Below, in pieces: positions 27,116-36,233 of a stretch of 64,000 bases of DNA (its first letter is position 1; every line of letters begins with the position of its first letter). This DNA is from Prochlorococcus sp. AG-409-L18 (GTDB lineage: Bacteria > Cyanobacteriota > Cyanobacteriia > PCC-6307 > Cyanobiaceae): the NCBI GenBank assembly GCA_003215535.1, contig QCKG01000003.1:62001-126000 (forward strand). Reading direction: 5' to 3'. Below the pieces are notes generated by a model. That model ran no database searches. It was not told the origin of the DNA and saw nothing but the letters and a program-made list of their open reading frames with translations. Position numbers and translations under genes: made by a program.

Positions 27116-27961
27116 TTAATATCTAAATAAATCATCAGACAATTCATCTTCTGTTTCTTCTTCTGGCCAGTTGATTTCAACCAAAACTGGTGCGTGGTCA
27201 CTAGGCTGAATATTCCCCCTGACACGCTTGTCTATTCTGCAACTTTTGGCTTGTCTGACTAATTCTTCAGAAAGATATATGTGATCAATTCGCCATCCTT
27301 TATCACGGTCCCATGCGCCACTTCTATAGTCCCACCAACTCCAATTATTTGATTCAGGCTCAAAAATTCTAAAAATATCTTGAAGGCTCTTCTCTTCGAG
27401 AAGGCCTTGAAGTGCTTTTCGCTCAGGTTCACTAGCCATTATTCCACCTGTGAGCTTCTCTGGGTTATGAATATCTCTTGGCTCTAAGGCGATGTTGAAG
27501 TCTCCTAGTACGCAGAGTGGTTCTTGTCTGTTTGCCTGGGCTTTTAGATAACGCTTAAGACAGTTAAGCCATTGGAGCTTGTAGATGTATTTGGGAGATT
27601 TAAGTGATGAGCCATTTGGGACATAAAGGTTCACGACTCTTATGTCTTTTATTAAGGCACTTATAACTCTTTTTTGCTCCCCTAGCCGCTCCGCTTCTGG
27701 GTCATTGGGCAATTCGCCACTTAGGCCTAGCCTCACATCATTTAAGACATGACGACTGACAAAGGCCACCCCGTTGTAAGCCTTTTGCCCATGAAAACTC
27801 ACTTGATATCCGTTTTTTTTAAAGTCCTCTTTGGGGAAGAAAGGATCATCTACCTTCGTTTCTTGCAAGCAGAGCAAATCTGGCTTGGATTCTTTCAGCC
27901 AAGCAAGGACCTGATCAAGTCGAGTACGTACAGAATTGACGTTCCAGGTGGCAATTAACAC
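27116..27961 (-). CDS. xth: Exodeoxyribonuclease III (AP endonuclease)
   Basis: 281 residues from a GTG (27961; MLIATWNVNSVRTRL in translation). Exonuclease-endonuclease-phosphatase fold: LLCLQETKV (catalytic Glu), YVPNGSS, LCVLGDFNIA (Asp/Asn), and IQPSDHAPVLVEI (Asp-His). It repairs AP sites and 3'-blocked ends. The C-terminal 15 residues are acidic. Converges with glcD. Confidence 0.93.
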   Translation of the reverse strand: MLIATWNVNSVRTRLDQVLAWLKESKPDLLCLQETKVDDPFFPKEDFKKNGYQVSFHGQKAYNGVAFVSRHVLNDVRLGLSGELPNDPEAERLGEQKRVISALIKDIRVVNLYVPNGSSLKSPKYIYKLQWLNCLKRYLKAQANRQEPLCVLGDFNIALEPRDIHNPEKLTGGIMASEPERKALQGLLEEKSLQDIFRIFEPESNNWSWWDYRSGAWDRDKGWRIDHIYLSEELVRQAKSCRIDKRVRGNIQPSDHAPVLVEINWPEEETEDELSDDLFRY

Positions 27962-28023
27962 TTTTGGATTCTTTATTTAGTTACCTTTAGCATTAGAGCC
28001 CTTTGAACTTTGTTGGGTTGGAC

Positions 28024-28302
28024 ATGGTACGAGGAGTATTGGTTGCATTCCCAGTCGCTTGCGTCCTCTGTAGCTCGGTGGCTTCTCCAACTGTTGCACA
28101 GCTCGAAGGAATAACTCCGTCAGCAGATGAGCGTGAGCTGTATAACACATTCCCAGATAACAATGACAAAGGCTCGCTTTTGGATGTAGCTAACCCAATG
28201 GAGCTAATGAATCGGTTGCGTAGGGCGACTGCTATGGATAATGCAACGGATCCGTCGGATGCCATTGACCAGGCCTTAAAGGACTTAGAAAACCAAGATT
28301 GA
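28024..28302 (+). CDS. Small secreted protein of unknown function
   Basis: About 92 residues from the ATG at 28024 (a TTG at 28003 would add seven). N-terminal signal sequence (VRGVLVAFPVACVLCSSVAS, likely cleaved near PTVAQ). The mature part of about 65 residues is acidic, with PSADERELYNTFPDNN, NPMELMNRLRRATAMDNA and a DPSDAIDQAL end. No recognisable family. The signal suggests a periplasmic or lumenal location. Divergent from xth. Confidence 0.65.
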   Translation: MVRGVLVAFPVACVLCSSVASPTVAQLEGITPSADERELYNTFPDNNDKGSLLDVANPMELMNRLRRATAMDNATDPSDAIDQALKDLENQD

Positions 28303-28347
28303 GCTGGCGCTGTTTAGAAAACCTAATTAATGGAACTTTCATCTTTT

Positions 28348-28366
28348 AAAAGCTTTCTTAGCTTTT
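28348..28366 (+). terminator. Possible terminator after the secreted protein gene
   Basis: Perfect 7-base stem AAAAGCT/AGCTTTT with a 5-base loop, 45 bases after the stop of the secreted-protein gene; the tract after it is weakly T-rich. A low-confidence call. Confidence 0.35.
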
Positions 28367-28526
28367 AGGAAGCCCCAAGCATTAATAAAACTTGCCAAAA
28401 ATTGGTCACGATTAATAGATGCGTTAGCAATCATTCCTCTAAGTAAAGAAAACATATATTCAATTTGTTATTGCTGACTAAGCCTGGCTAGATTTATGGC
28501 TGGGCAATTTGACGCCCCTTTTTTCA

Positions 28527-29177
28527 ATGCGAGAACATCCGATCCCCCCGGTCAATGAGCCTTTGCAATATCGGGCAATCGGTATTGTAAGAGGCTTGTA
28601 TCGCCCTGAAGATACAGATCAATTCACTCGTGGGCGGTTGGTGGATGCTAAGGGGGTTGAAATTGAGGCTGTAACCCTTGGACGTGTTTTGACATTGATG
28701 CGTCGACATTTGGTTATGGAGGATCCTCATTTATGGGTCGTTTACCCTCGTTGTAGGGATGTCAATCAACTTCATTTGCAAATTGCTGGGATATGGGAAC
28801 CAAGAACTCTCAGCAGAACTAATGAACAAGAACTTAAAAGCAATGCGTTGCTTCATTTAGATCAACTTCCAGAAGGAGACGATTATTTTTCTATACGTGG
28901 AGAACTGATTTACTCCAGACCAGATAGCAATGATTTGGTTGTCAGGATTCGCCAGCGCCCAAGGTCAAATTTAAGCAGGCCATTGCCTTTTAAGCTTCTT
29001 TTAAAAGGCAACATCCCATTCGAAAGTATTCGAAACTTTGTTAGTTTGCAGGTCAGAAGAGTTGGCCAAGAACTTCATGTAGAGGATTATGAAGTCATTG
29101 GGCCAATACCGAGTAGAGGTAGCAAACGCAAAGGTGCAAGGGGTTCGAAAACTCGAAATGGGCCTAAAAATAATTAG
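28527..29177 (+). CDS. Conserved protein of unknown function, basic C-terminus
   Basis: 216 residues from the ATG at 28527 (TTG at 28509 adds six). The N-terminal half (YRAIGIVRGLYRPEDTDQFT; LGRVLTLMRRHLVMED; LWVVYPRCRD) looks like a compact beta-rich domain and the C-terminus is a Lys/Arg/Gly-rich tail (RGSKRKGARGSKTRNG) that might bind RNA or DNA. I do not recognise the family. Stands alone before larC with a 186-base gap. Confidence 0.65.
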   Translation: MREHPIPPVNEPLQYRAIGIVRGLYRPEDTDQFTRGRLVDAKGVEIEAVTLGRVLTLMRRHLVMEDPHLWVVYPRCRDVNQLHLQIAGIWEPRTLSRTNEQELKSNALLHLDQLPEGDDYFSIRGELIYSRPDSNDLVVRIRQRPRSNLSRPLPFKLLLKGNIPFESIRNFVSLQVRRVGQELHVEDYEVIGPIPSRGSKRKGARGSKTRNGPKNN

Positions 29178-29363
29178 CTAAAGTTTCCAAAGCTCTTGAA
29201 TTTTCTTTGGTTTAGTTTCAAACCTACTTGATTGAGCTTCAAGGCTGAAGGTGATTTGGGAGGTTGACTTTCAAAACTCTTATGTCTTTTGGATATAACT
29301 TTGAAATTGGCCTCTTTCTCTGTCAACTTTTAATTAAACAACAAGTTCATGAGGGGAATAGAA

Positions 29364-30596
29364 ATGAAGACTCTTTTTGTTGATTGCCCCACAGGCCTTG
29401 CTGGTGACATGTTGATGGCAGCTTTTTTGGACTTAGGTGTACCTAAGGAGGAGATAGTGGCTCCTCTTAGGCAACTTGGGTTGGCAAATACTTTTGAATT
29501 GAAAATAGAAGAAAGTAACACCTTTAGTCTTCGAGGTATAAGGGTCTCGGTCGATAGGCTTGAATCATCTCCCCCTCTAAGACGATGGCAAGACATTAAG
29601 AAATTGATTAATGGTGCTCCATGGCCTGATTCATTGAGAAGAAAAGTTTCTGGGGTCTTTCAATCCCTCGCTGAAGCCGAATCGGTTGTGCATGGTTGCG
29701 ATATCGATAACGTGCATTTTCATGAGATTGGAGCAATAGATTCCTTGGTTGATGTAGTTACTGTTTGTGCTGCTATTGAGTATTTAAATCCTTCCCAGAT
29801 TGTTTGCGCAATTCCACCCATTGGGCGGGGAACAGTTAAAACTTCTCATGGGTTGCTTCCTGTTCCTGCTCCTGCAGTCCTTGAGATAGCGAAAGAGCAT
29901 CACATTGAGCTTGTGGGGGGAGAAGGGCAGCCCAATGGTGAATTGACTACCCCTACAGGTCTTGCATTGATGGCAGTCTTAGCTAATAAATTTGGTCAGC
30001 TTTCTTCTTTTCGCGTAAGACAAGTTGGAGTTGGTTTGGGACATCGACGTTTAGACAGACCTAATTTGTTGAGAATTTACTTAATAGATAAGCATATAGA
30101 AAAGGCCTCGTTTGATTCACTTTATTCTCCTAAATGGCAGCCTTTAATATCACAAGAGATATGGATTGATGATTCAACCTCTGAGGACATAGCGCTTTTG
30201 GTAGATGAGTTGCGGTTGTCTGGTGCATTTGATGTGATCTGTCAATCAGTTTTAATGAAGAAGGGTCGTCAGGGTTTTAGGATTGAGGCACTTGTTACCC
30301 CAGAGAAGGCCCCATCTCTTCGCTTGGTTTGGTTAAAGAATGGAACCACCATTGGTCTGCGAGAACGATCAGATGGTCGATGGGTCTTACCTAGGCGAAG
30401 AGGGTTTTGTATGACACATCTGGGAAAAATATTTGTCAAGCAGGTTTATCGTCCTGATGGGAGACTATCGGTAAAACCTGAACACGATGAATTGGTGAGA
30501 ATTAGTCGTGAGACAAATAAAACAATTGAGGAAGTTAGGCATATAGTCTCCCTTGCATTTGAAGATTTTGTTCCTAATGAAGAATGGTCATGGTGA
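29364..30596 (+). CDS. larC: LarC-type nickel-pincer cofactor biosynthesis protein (DUF111)
   Basis: About 410 residues. Signatures: LFVDCPTGLAGDMLMAAFLD at the start, NVHFHEIGAIDSLVDVV, IPPIGRGTVKTSHGLLPVPA and TTPTGLALMAVLA. LarC inserts Ni into the pincer cofactor of lactate racemase and related enzymes. The lactobacillary gene is split by a programmed frameshift; here the frame is continuous. The ATG at 29364 has GAGGGG about 8 bases upstream; an in-frame ATG at 29349 adds five residues. LarA, LarB and LarE are not in this window. The 3' end overlaps the next gene by 13 bases. Confidence 0.85.
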   Translation: MKTLFVDCPTGLAGDMLMAAFLDLGVPKEEIVAPLRQLGLANTFELKIEESNTFSLRGIRVSVDRLESSPPLRRWQDIKKLINGAPWPDSLRRKVSGVFQSLAEAESVVHGCDIDNVHFHEIGAIDSLVDVVTVCAAIEYLNPSQIVCAIPPIGRGTVKTSHGLLPVPAPAVLEIAKEHHIELVGGEGQPNGELTTPTGLALMAVLANKFGQLSSFRVRQVGVGLGHRRLDRPNLLRIYLIDKHIEKASFDSLYSPKWQPLISQEIWIDDSTSEDIALLVDELRLSGAFDVICQSVLMKKGRQGFRIEALVTPEKAPSLRLVWLKNGTTIGLRERSDGRWVLPRRRGFCMTHLGKIFVKQVYRPDGRLSVKPEHDELVRISRETNKTIEEVRHIVSLAFEDFVPNEEWSW

Positions 30597-31591
30597 GGAT
30601 AGCTTTGGAAAAGCTAATTTACTTCCTAAGAATAAGGATTGGTAAACTTAATCTACCTGGGGGGCTAAGATTATGGATAACAATTTTAAGCCTTTCCTTT
30701 GTTGGCTACTCTATATCCATAAGTAGTGAGAAACTAAGTAACCTGTCAGTAGATAGATTCGGTATTTATTGGTTATTTTTGGCATTAATTCTTAGTGTCT
30801 TTAGCATAATTATCAATGCAGTTGCATGGAGATATTTGCTTGATTGGTTGGGGTATGACTATAGAGGTTTAGGTATAATCCGTCTTTATTTGTCGAGCAA
30901 CTTACTTAAGTATCTGCCAGGCGGTATTTGGCATTTTGTTGAAAGATTAAGAGCTCTTCGCTCTTATATTAAGCCAGGTATGGCACTAGTAGCTGTTGTA
31001 ATGGAGCCCGTTTTAATGGTTTCAGCTGCGCTTTTTTGGGTCCCTTTAGGTGGTTGGCAATCTGGCTTGTCTTTATTACCAGTTATCCCTGCAATTTTTT
31101 TAATACCCAGATGGCGTGAACCATTGATTTCGAGGTTGGAAAAAGAAAAAGCTGCTCAGATAAGTAAATTAGATTCAGGAAATAATCTGACTCATGAATT
31201 TGAAAATATAGATACTGCAAGAAAAGAATATCCTTGGCCGCCATTATTAATGGAAATGCTGTTTTTGGCCTTCAGATTTGCCGGATTTTGGTGCTGTTTA
31301 GGCGCTTTTTCTATTCAATCTAGCTTACCCTTGGGCGAGTGGCTTGCATCATTTACCTTGGCATGGGCTGTTGGATTGGTTGTTCCCGCCGCACCTGGAG
31401 GCCTTGGTGTTTTGGAGGCTGCTTTATTACTTCGTCTGGGATTCTTTGTCCCAAGGGCTCCTTTGTTGGCTGTTTTGCTTTGTTATAGATTGATTGTTAC
31501 ATTGTCAGATGTTGTTGCAGCGATTTTTTTCCCATTAAGGCGATTCCTATTAGCTGACTTGTCGAAAAGTTTAAGAAAAATTTTCAATTAA
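30584..31591 (+). CDS. Lysylphosphatidylglycerol synthase-like membrane protein (UPF0104 type)
   Basis: 335 residues, about eight hydrophobic segments. The motif LKYLPGGIWHFVERLRAL and the AAPGGLGVLEAALLLRLGFF segment match the flippase-like LPG_synthase_TM family (AglD/MprF N-domain). Members move or modify membrane lipids; the specific substrate is unknown. It starts inside larC (13-base overlap), so the two are translated from one transcript. A Met two codons later (30590) could be the start. Confidence 0.75.
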   Translation: MVMVRIALEKLIYFLRIRIGKLNLPGGLRLWITILSLSFVGYSISISSEKLSNLSVDRFGIYWLFLALILSVFSIIINAVAWRYLLDWLGYDYRGLGIIRLYLSSNLLKYLPGGIWHFVERLRALRSYIKPGMALVAVVMEPVLMVSAALFWVPLGGWQSGLSLLPVIPAIFLIPRWREPLISRLEKEKAAQISKLDSGNNLTHEFENIDTARKEYPWPPLLMEMLFLAFRFAGFWCCLGAFSIQSSLPLGEWLASFTLAWAVGLVVPAAPGGLGVLEAALLLRLGFFVPRAPLLAVLLCYRLIVTLSDVVAAIFFPLRRFLLADLSKSLRKIFN

Positions 31592-31662
31592 TTATTTTTT
31601 CTTGAAATGCTTTTTAGATTCATACTTATCTTGGGAATGGTCTTTATAAATCTAGTTCTTTA

Positions 31663-33228
31663 TTAATTGGCTTCCCTCTTGATATCATTTGCATGATCAA
31701 GGCCTGGAATTAATGCAATCGAGGCAATTAGTCCTAAGCTAAGAATAATTAGTGCGGGTAATATTGACTCTGCCATTCGCTCATCACCAGCGTATTGAAA
31801 TATCCTTACGGAAAGGGTATCAAAGTCAAATGGCCTAAGGACAAATGTTAGTGGTAATTCCTTTAATGTGTCGACAAAAACCAAAAGAGTGCCAACTGCT
31901 AGTGGCCCTTTGAGTAAGGGAAGATGAATTTTTCTAAGAACAGTTGGCCAGCGACAACCAAGTCCTGTAGCCGCTTCATCAAGACTTGGTGAGAGTCTTT
32001 CAAAAGCAGCATCTAGGCCTCCTTTGGCTACTGCTAGAAATCGATAACTGTATCCCCAGAGTAATAAGATGATTGGTGAAATCTTCAACCAGCTTCCACT
32101 GAATGTTAGTAGTGAAAGAGCAATTACAACACCTGGAATTGCATAGCCTATTCCAGCGAGGAATGTTACAGACCGCATCCACTTTGATGGATTCCATCTT
32201 TTCGCAATGGTTAGAAATAGTGCTGCACTTATAGAAATTAATGAAGCTACTATTCCCAGAGCTAAACTCCGAATAGTTAGAGTAAATATTTCCATGTCGA
32301 GTCCTTGCTGAAGTTGATCTAAATTCAGTAATGCCCAGAAAATTGGGATTCCAAGTGTGAAGCAAGGAGGCAAAAGAGATAGCATTTGTGCTGAAAAAGC
32401 TCTTAGTCCTTTCAATTCCCAGGCGGGTGAATCACCACCTGAAATTCCTTCAGTCCACCTGCGACTTCGAGCTCTCAGGGTTCGCTCATAAGCTATAAGT
32501 GTGATAACGATTGTTAGTGCAATCAAGGCAAGGCCAATCGCTCCAGAAGGATTGCCTTCTGCTACCCAGTTCTCAACAATTCCCGCTGAGATACTTGGGA
32601 CATTCAGTAGTTGAACTGCTCCAAGTTCATTTATTACTTCCATGCTCATAAGTGCAACTCCTGCCCCAATTGCTGGTAATGCCATTGGTAATGCAATTCG
32701 ACGAAAACTGTTCCATGGCCCTACTCCTAAGCTTCTACAGGCCTCCAATTGTCGTCGCCCGCATATGGCAAAACTTTCTGTGCTTAGAAGAAATACATAT
32801 GGGTAGGTTGTTAATGCCATAACAAGAACTGCCCATCCCATCCCATAGATTCTTATGGAATTGATACTTCCAAGGTCTATTAGTGTTGCTGAGAGTAAAT
32901 AAGAAGGTGTTGCTAAAGGAAGTAGCTGCGCAACTTTAAGAAATTTACGACCTGGAAACCTGCAGTTTGCAAGTAACCACCCGTTAATTGTTCCTAAAAG
33001 GCCTCCAATTAAGGCAGTTAAGGAAAGGAGAGTTAAGCTTCCTTTGATTTGATTAATTCCGTCTCCACCGAGGCTTATAGATCCATCTTTTACTCCAGTA
33101 AGGCCTTCACTTATTAGGCCTAGTAATGGTAAAAGAGCTATTGCGGCGAGAAATATAGCCATTGCGCTAAGCAATGTTCTTCCTGGGCGCCAGTGAGTGT
33201 TCTTGGAAGGAGAACCTTTTTGAATCAT
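31663..33228 (-). CDS. futB: Iron(III) ABC transporter permease (FutB/SfuB type)
   Basis: 521 residues, with two fused permease halves and about 12 hydrophobic segments. The EAA-type loops are visible (FRRIALPMALPAIGAGVALM; VLRKIHLPLLKGPLAVGTLL). The size and duplicated architecture match the FutB/SfuB family that imports ferric iron with FutA (binding protein) and FutC (ATPase), neither of which is in this window. A thiamine or putrescine-like permease of similar architecture is less likely. The 267-base gap upstream showed no clear Fur box. Confidence 0.8.
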   Translation of the reverse strand: MIQKGSPSKNTHWRPGRTLLSAMAIFLAAIALLPLLGLISEGLTGVKDGSISLGGDGINQIKGSLTLLSLTALIGGLLGTINGWLLANCRFPGRKFLKVAQLLPLATPSYLLSATLIDLGSINSIRIYGMGWAVLVMALTTYPYVFLLSTESFAICGRRQLEACRSLGVGPWNSFRRIALPMALPAIGAGVALMSMEVINELGAVQLLNVPSISAGIVENWVAEGNPSGAIGLALIALTIVITLIAYERTLRARSRRWTEGISGGDSPAWELKGLRAFSAQMLSLLPPCFTLGIPIFWALLNLDQLQQGLDMEIFTLTIRSLALGIVASLISISAALFLTIAKRWNPSKWMRSVTFLAGIGYAIPGVVIALSLLTFSGSWLKISPIILLLWGYSYRFLAVAKGGLDAAFERLSPSLDEAATGLGCRWPTVLRKIHLPLLKGPLAVGTLLVFVDTLKELPLTFVLRPFDFDTLSVRIFQYAGDERMAESILPALIILSLGLIASIALIPGLDHANDIKREAN

Positions 33229-33495
33229 TTGGCTAAAGCCTTCACCTCTGTAATCGGATAGATAGAACAGCTAATACTTTCATAAGTTTGAAGATTGATC
33301 AGAAGAATATTTTCATCCTACTGATAGCAATGAAGGCAGTAGCTCACCATGGGCAATGGCTATAAAATAAAGATGATTAATTTGTAATATACCAAATCTA
33401 AATTTAGCCAATTGCGCGAACCAACTATTTAATTAATGCAAGAAAATTGATAAATCAACTATTAACTTATCTAGCTGCTTTGATTTTGTTTAGGT
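33229..33495. other. Gap upstream of futB
   Basis: 267 bases of AT-rich DNA between futB and a small membrane gene on the same strand. It should hold the futB promoter. I looked for a Fur-box-like palindrome and found none convincing. Confidence 0.4.
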
Positions 33496-33645
33496 TTAAC
33501 GGTTTTGATCTCGTGTTGGAATTGGCTGAAGAACGGGCTCCATTAATCCACCACCACTATTGTCATCATCTGACCCTGCTATAAGCAAAAAGGCAAGCAT
33601 GCATATTATGGCAAACACGCTAATGCCAGCAAGCAGTTCCAGCAT
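33496..33645 (-). CDS. Tiny single-helix membrane protein
   Basis: 49 residues from an ATG at 33645, stop TAA at 33496-33498. The first ~23 residues are a hydrophobic helix (MLELLAGISVFAIICMLAFL then LIAG). A polar tail with SDDDNSGGG and MEPVLQPIPTRDQNR follows. A strong GGAGG Shine-Dalgarno lies 6 bases before the ATG. The size resembles small photosystem or NDH subunits, but I could not match it to one. The clean start signal and hydrophobic pattern support a real gene. Confidence 0.6.
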   Translation of the reverse strand: MLELLAGISVFAIICMLAFLLIAGSDDDNSGGGLMEPVLQPIPTRDQNR

Positions 33646-33890
33646 GGGTCCCTCCAATTGACAACCACATTAGACAATTGGGCCTTACTTCAGTTGCATA
33701 GCAAGCAGGATTTAGCAAAAGTGCAAAATCCTTTCTTTGCTAGGGACATAATGAAAGGCTCTAGAGCAAGTGGCAGATTGCAAAAATAATTCTTAGAGTT
33801 GGTCCGACAAGGAATAAATACCTAGATAATATCTTTTTATGTTAAATACTGCTTTTTAGGGATGACAGGCAAACTCCTTACCACGGCTTA
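33646..33890. other. Gap downstream of the COG0523 gene
   Basis: 245 bases with a small inverted repeat (GGATTT...AAATCC, 33711-33730) and no ORF of note. It includes the promoter of the tiny membrane gene and the 3' end of the COG0523 gene. Confidence 0.35.
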
Positions 33891-35006
33891 TTAGCTAAAT
33901 CCCACCCCAGTCTCTTTAGCGATGCAGTTTTCTAATTGTTGTGTGAGTTTGTCGTGTTCTAGTTCACGGCCTATCAAGACAAGTTGGTTTTTTCTCTCAC
34001 CATTCCAATCAGTGTCGTCAATTGAGAACCGCTTTCCTGCGAGATGAAAGATATGACGTCTTTCGCTTTCTTGAAACCAAAGGATGCCTTTGGCTCGAAA
34101 AACTTCCTTTGGCAATTTATTGTCAAGAAAATCTTGGAACTTTCTTAGAGAGAAAGGTTCTTTACTTTTGAAAGAAAGAGATGTGAAACCTTCGATGTCA
34201 TGGATATGCTCTTTGTGGATATGATTATGAACAACTTTTCTTTCTTTGGTATCGTCGTGACTATGAGTGCAGTAGTTATGATCATGATCACATTTGCTGT
34301 GATCTTGAGGTTCTTTTTGTAATAGTGAATGGACTTGATCAGTTTCAAAAAGACCAACGCTTAAAATTAATGGCAAGGGAATTTTTGCCTTTATTGATTC
34401 TAAAATTCTTGCATCTTTTTTGACCTTTTTTAATTTCTCTTTTACTTCACATAGTTTATCCTCCCCTACTAGATCACATTTGTTGAGAAGAAGTATGTCA
34501 CCATAAATAACTTGAGAGTGCCCTACCTGGGTTGCAAGAATTTCATTGTTAAAATTCTCTGCATCTACTACTGTAATAATCGAGTCTAGTCGAGTTAGAT
34601 CACGCAGTTCACTTCCTAGAAAAGTCATTGCTACCGGTAAAGGATCTGCTAATCCAGTCGTTTCAACAATTAAATAGTCGATTGAACTCCTTCTCTCGAG
34701 AATGCGATCAACTGCTTCAAGTAACTCTCCATTTATTGAGCAACATATGCATCCATTGCTTAGTTCGATCATATTTTCATTAGTGGTAATAATCAGATCG
34801 TTATCAATTCCTATCTCCCCAAATTCATTTACTAGAACAGCCGTTTTCACTCCCTCTTGATTGCTCAAAATATGATTAAGTAGTGTAGTTTTCCCGGCAC
34901 CCAAGAAGCCACTGATAATAGTAACTGGAACGCCTCTAGCTTCTTCTAGGGTAATATCATTTGTATTTGATGGATTCATTGAAAAGTCAGCTATAGATTC
35001 ACTCAT
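33891..35006 (-). CDS. CobW/COG0523 family GTPase (probable metal chaperone)
   Basis: 371 residues. G3E GTPase with the P-loop SGFLGAGKTTLL, the CxCC motif GCICCSI, the Asp/Gly switch (VETTGLADP) and the NKCDLVG specificity motif. A His/Asp/Cys-rich metal-binding loop (about residues 230-265; DHSKCDHDHNYCTHSHDDTK) follows, then the CobW C-terminal domain. Members deliver zinc or other metals to target enzymes. No cobalt chelatase gene is nearby, so a Zn-related role is likelier than the B12 role. It lies downstream of PCD and YjbQ on the same strand. Confidence 0.85.
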   Translation of the reverse strand: MSESIADFSMNPSNTNDITLEEARGVPVTIISGFLGAGKTTLLNHILSNQEGVKTAVLVNEFGEIGIDNDLIITTNENMIELSNGCICCSINGELLEAVDRILERRSSIDYLIVETTGLADPLPVAMTFLGSELRDLTRLDSIITVVDAENFNNEILATQVGHSQVIYGDILLLNKCDLVGEDKLCEVKEKLKKVKKDARILESIKAKIPLPLILSVGLFETDQVHSLLQKEPQDHSKCDHDHNYCTHSHDDTKERKVVHNHIHKEHIHDIEGFTSLSFKSKEPFSLRKFQDFLDNKLPKEVFRAKGILWFQESERRHIFHLAGKRFSIDDTDWNGERKNQLVLIGRELEHDKLTQQLENCIAKETGVGFS

Positions 35007-35090
35007 GACAATAATGCTGAGGGTTTTCTAACTTTAGTAGATATTCCAAATGTTTGACTTACTTCGAATAGGCTTTGTTTTGGTTGGCTC

Positions 35091-35375
35091 TTATTCCAGC
35101 TCATTGATTCTTTGGGCGAGAATTAAGTCAAGATTACTTAAACCATCTAAATCGTGAGTGGTCAATTCAATTGTTACTGTTCCATAGACATTGTGCAAGT
35201 CTGGGTGATGGTTCATTGACTCAGCTATTAAGGCAACTCTGCTAATAAAACCAAAGGCATGCACAAAATTTTTAAATTTCCATTGACGAATTAATTTTTC
35301 TCCACGAATTGTCCAGCCTGGAAGGTTTTGATGCAGATGTCTTATTTCCTTTTGCGTAAGTCTGCTTGCTTCCAT
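35091..35375 (-). CDS. Pterin-4a-carbinolamine dehydratase
   Basis: 94 residues. The PCD motif E-S-M-N-H-H-P-D-L-H with the downstream TTHDLDGL is present, and length is typical. It recycles or protects pterin cofactors, or acts as a DCoH-like protein. Same strand as YjbQ (15 bases upstream) and the COG0523 gene. Confidence 0.9.
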   Translation of the reverse strand: MEASRLTQKEIRHLHQNLPGWTIRGEKLIRQWKFKNFVHAFGFISRVALIAESMNHHPDLHNVYGTVTIELTTHDLDGLSNLDLILAQRINELE

Positions 35376-35390
35376 GAGAGACGGAATTAG

Positions 35391-36050
35391 TTATTTGTCT
35401 CTATCATCTTGGCAAGTTAGATCATGAATCCTGTCGATTAGCAAATCGACATTAGTTTCATGGCCATCTTCACTTGCCCAGTCTTCAGGATTATGTCTTT
35501 GCTGGACTATTTTGTTTAGCTTAGATGCATTTCTTGCAGAGGTTAGGGCTGAGTTGAAATTGGCATTTACTTCTAAGCTTTTATTTGATTTTTGAATTTC
35601 TCCGATTGCATGTAAGCAGATTTTTCTCGATTGTTTGGAGTAACGATGTTCCCAGAGATAGACAGCTTGCCATGTTCCAAGAAGAAGTCTCTGATCTTCA
35701 ATGCTTAGGCTAAGACAACTAGAGGTAAGAGAAGTCTTGATGTGAGCTGGCATATCGTCTGGGCCTTCATAAGAATGTTTGTAAGGGAGTCGTTCTCCTA
35801 ATCCAGAGATGGGCTTTGCCCCTTCTTCTGGAACTAGTGCTTTCATGTAGGTGGATAAATCTTTTAGGACTAGTGGGTCCGCATTCTCATTGATAGTCAA
35901 ACTGCAACTAGTGTGAAGCGCGGTGAGGTTCAGAACGCCTCGTTGGATTCTTGAGGCTTTGATCCAATTGTTAATTAATTTTGTTAGGTCATGAAAGCCT
36001 TCCCCTGAGGTGATTATTTCAAGTTGATGCATTACTTGTTCAAGAGGCAT
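35391..36050 (-). CDS. YjbQ/UPF0047 family protein with C-terminal extension
   Basis: 219 residues. Residues 1-145 match YjbQ: QRGVLNLTALHTSCSLTINE, HIKTSLTSSCLSLSIEDQRL, LGTWQAVYLWEHR. The final ~70 residues are an extra helical, charged tail. Weak thiamin-phosphate synthase activity was described for E. coli YjbQ, but the true function is unsettled. A Met at residue 7 (36032) is an alternative start. Upstream gene of the PCD/COG0523 run. Confidence 0.75.
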   Translation of the reverse strand: MPLEQVMHQLEIITSGEGFHDLTKLINNWIKASRIQRGVLNLTALHTSCSLTINENADPLVLKDLSTYMKALVPEEGAKPISGLGERLPYKHSYEGPDDMPAHIKTSLTSSCLSLSIEDQRLLLGTWQAVYLWEHRYSKQSRKICLHAIGEIQKSNKSLEVNANFNSALTSARNASKLNKIVQQRHNPEDWASEDGHETNVDLLIDRIHDLTCQDDRDK

Positions 36051-36233
36051 GACCTTTCTTTGAGCTAGTGAAATTAAGCTTGCTTAGTTATTTTGGGTTT
36101 CTTTGAGGAGATATTCCATAACAATTGGTTTGCTCTAATGATTTACTTGGTAGTCAAAGGCCAACATTCTTGGGAAATTTCTAGGCCTACACCTTTGTTT
36201 TGTTTAAGGTTCATTTAGTGATGTAACTGGCTT

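Noticed and set aside
33229-33495. Fur box upstream of futB
   Set aside because: No palindrome close to the Fur consensus was seen.
35006-35020. TGACAATAATGCTGA at the start of the COG0523 gene as a possible Zur box
   Set aside because: Only about half of the palindrome positions match and it overlaps the start codon; not strong enough to report as a site.
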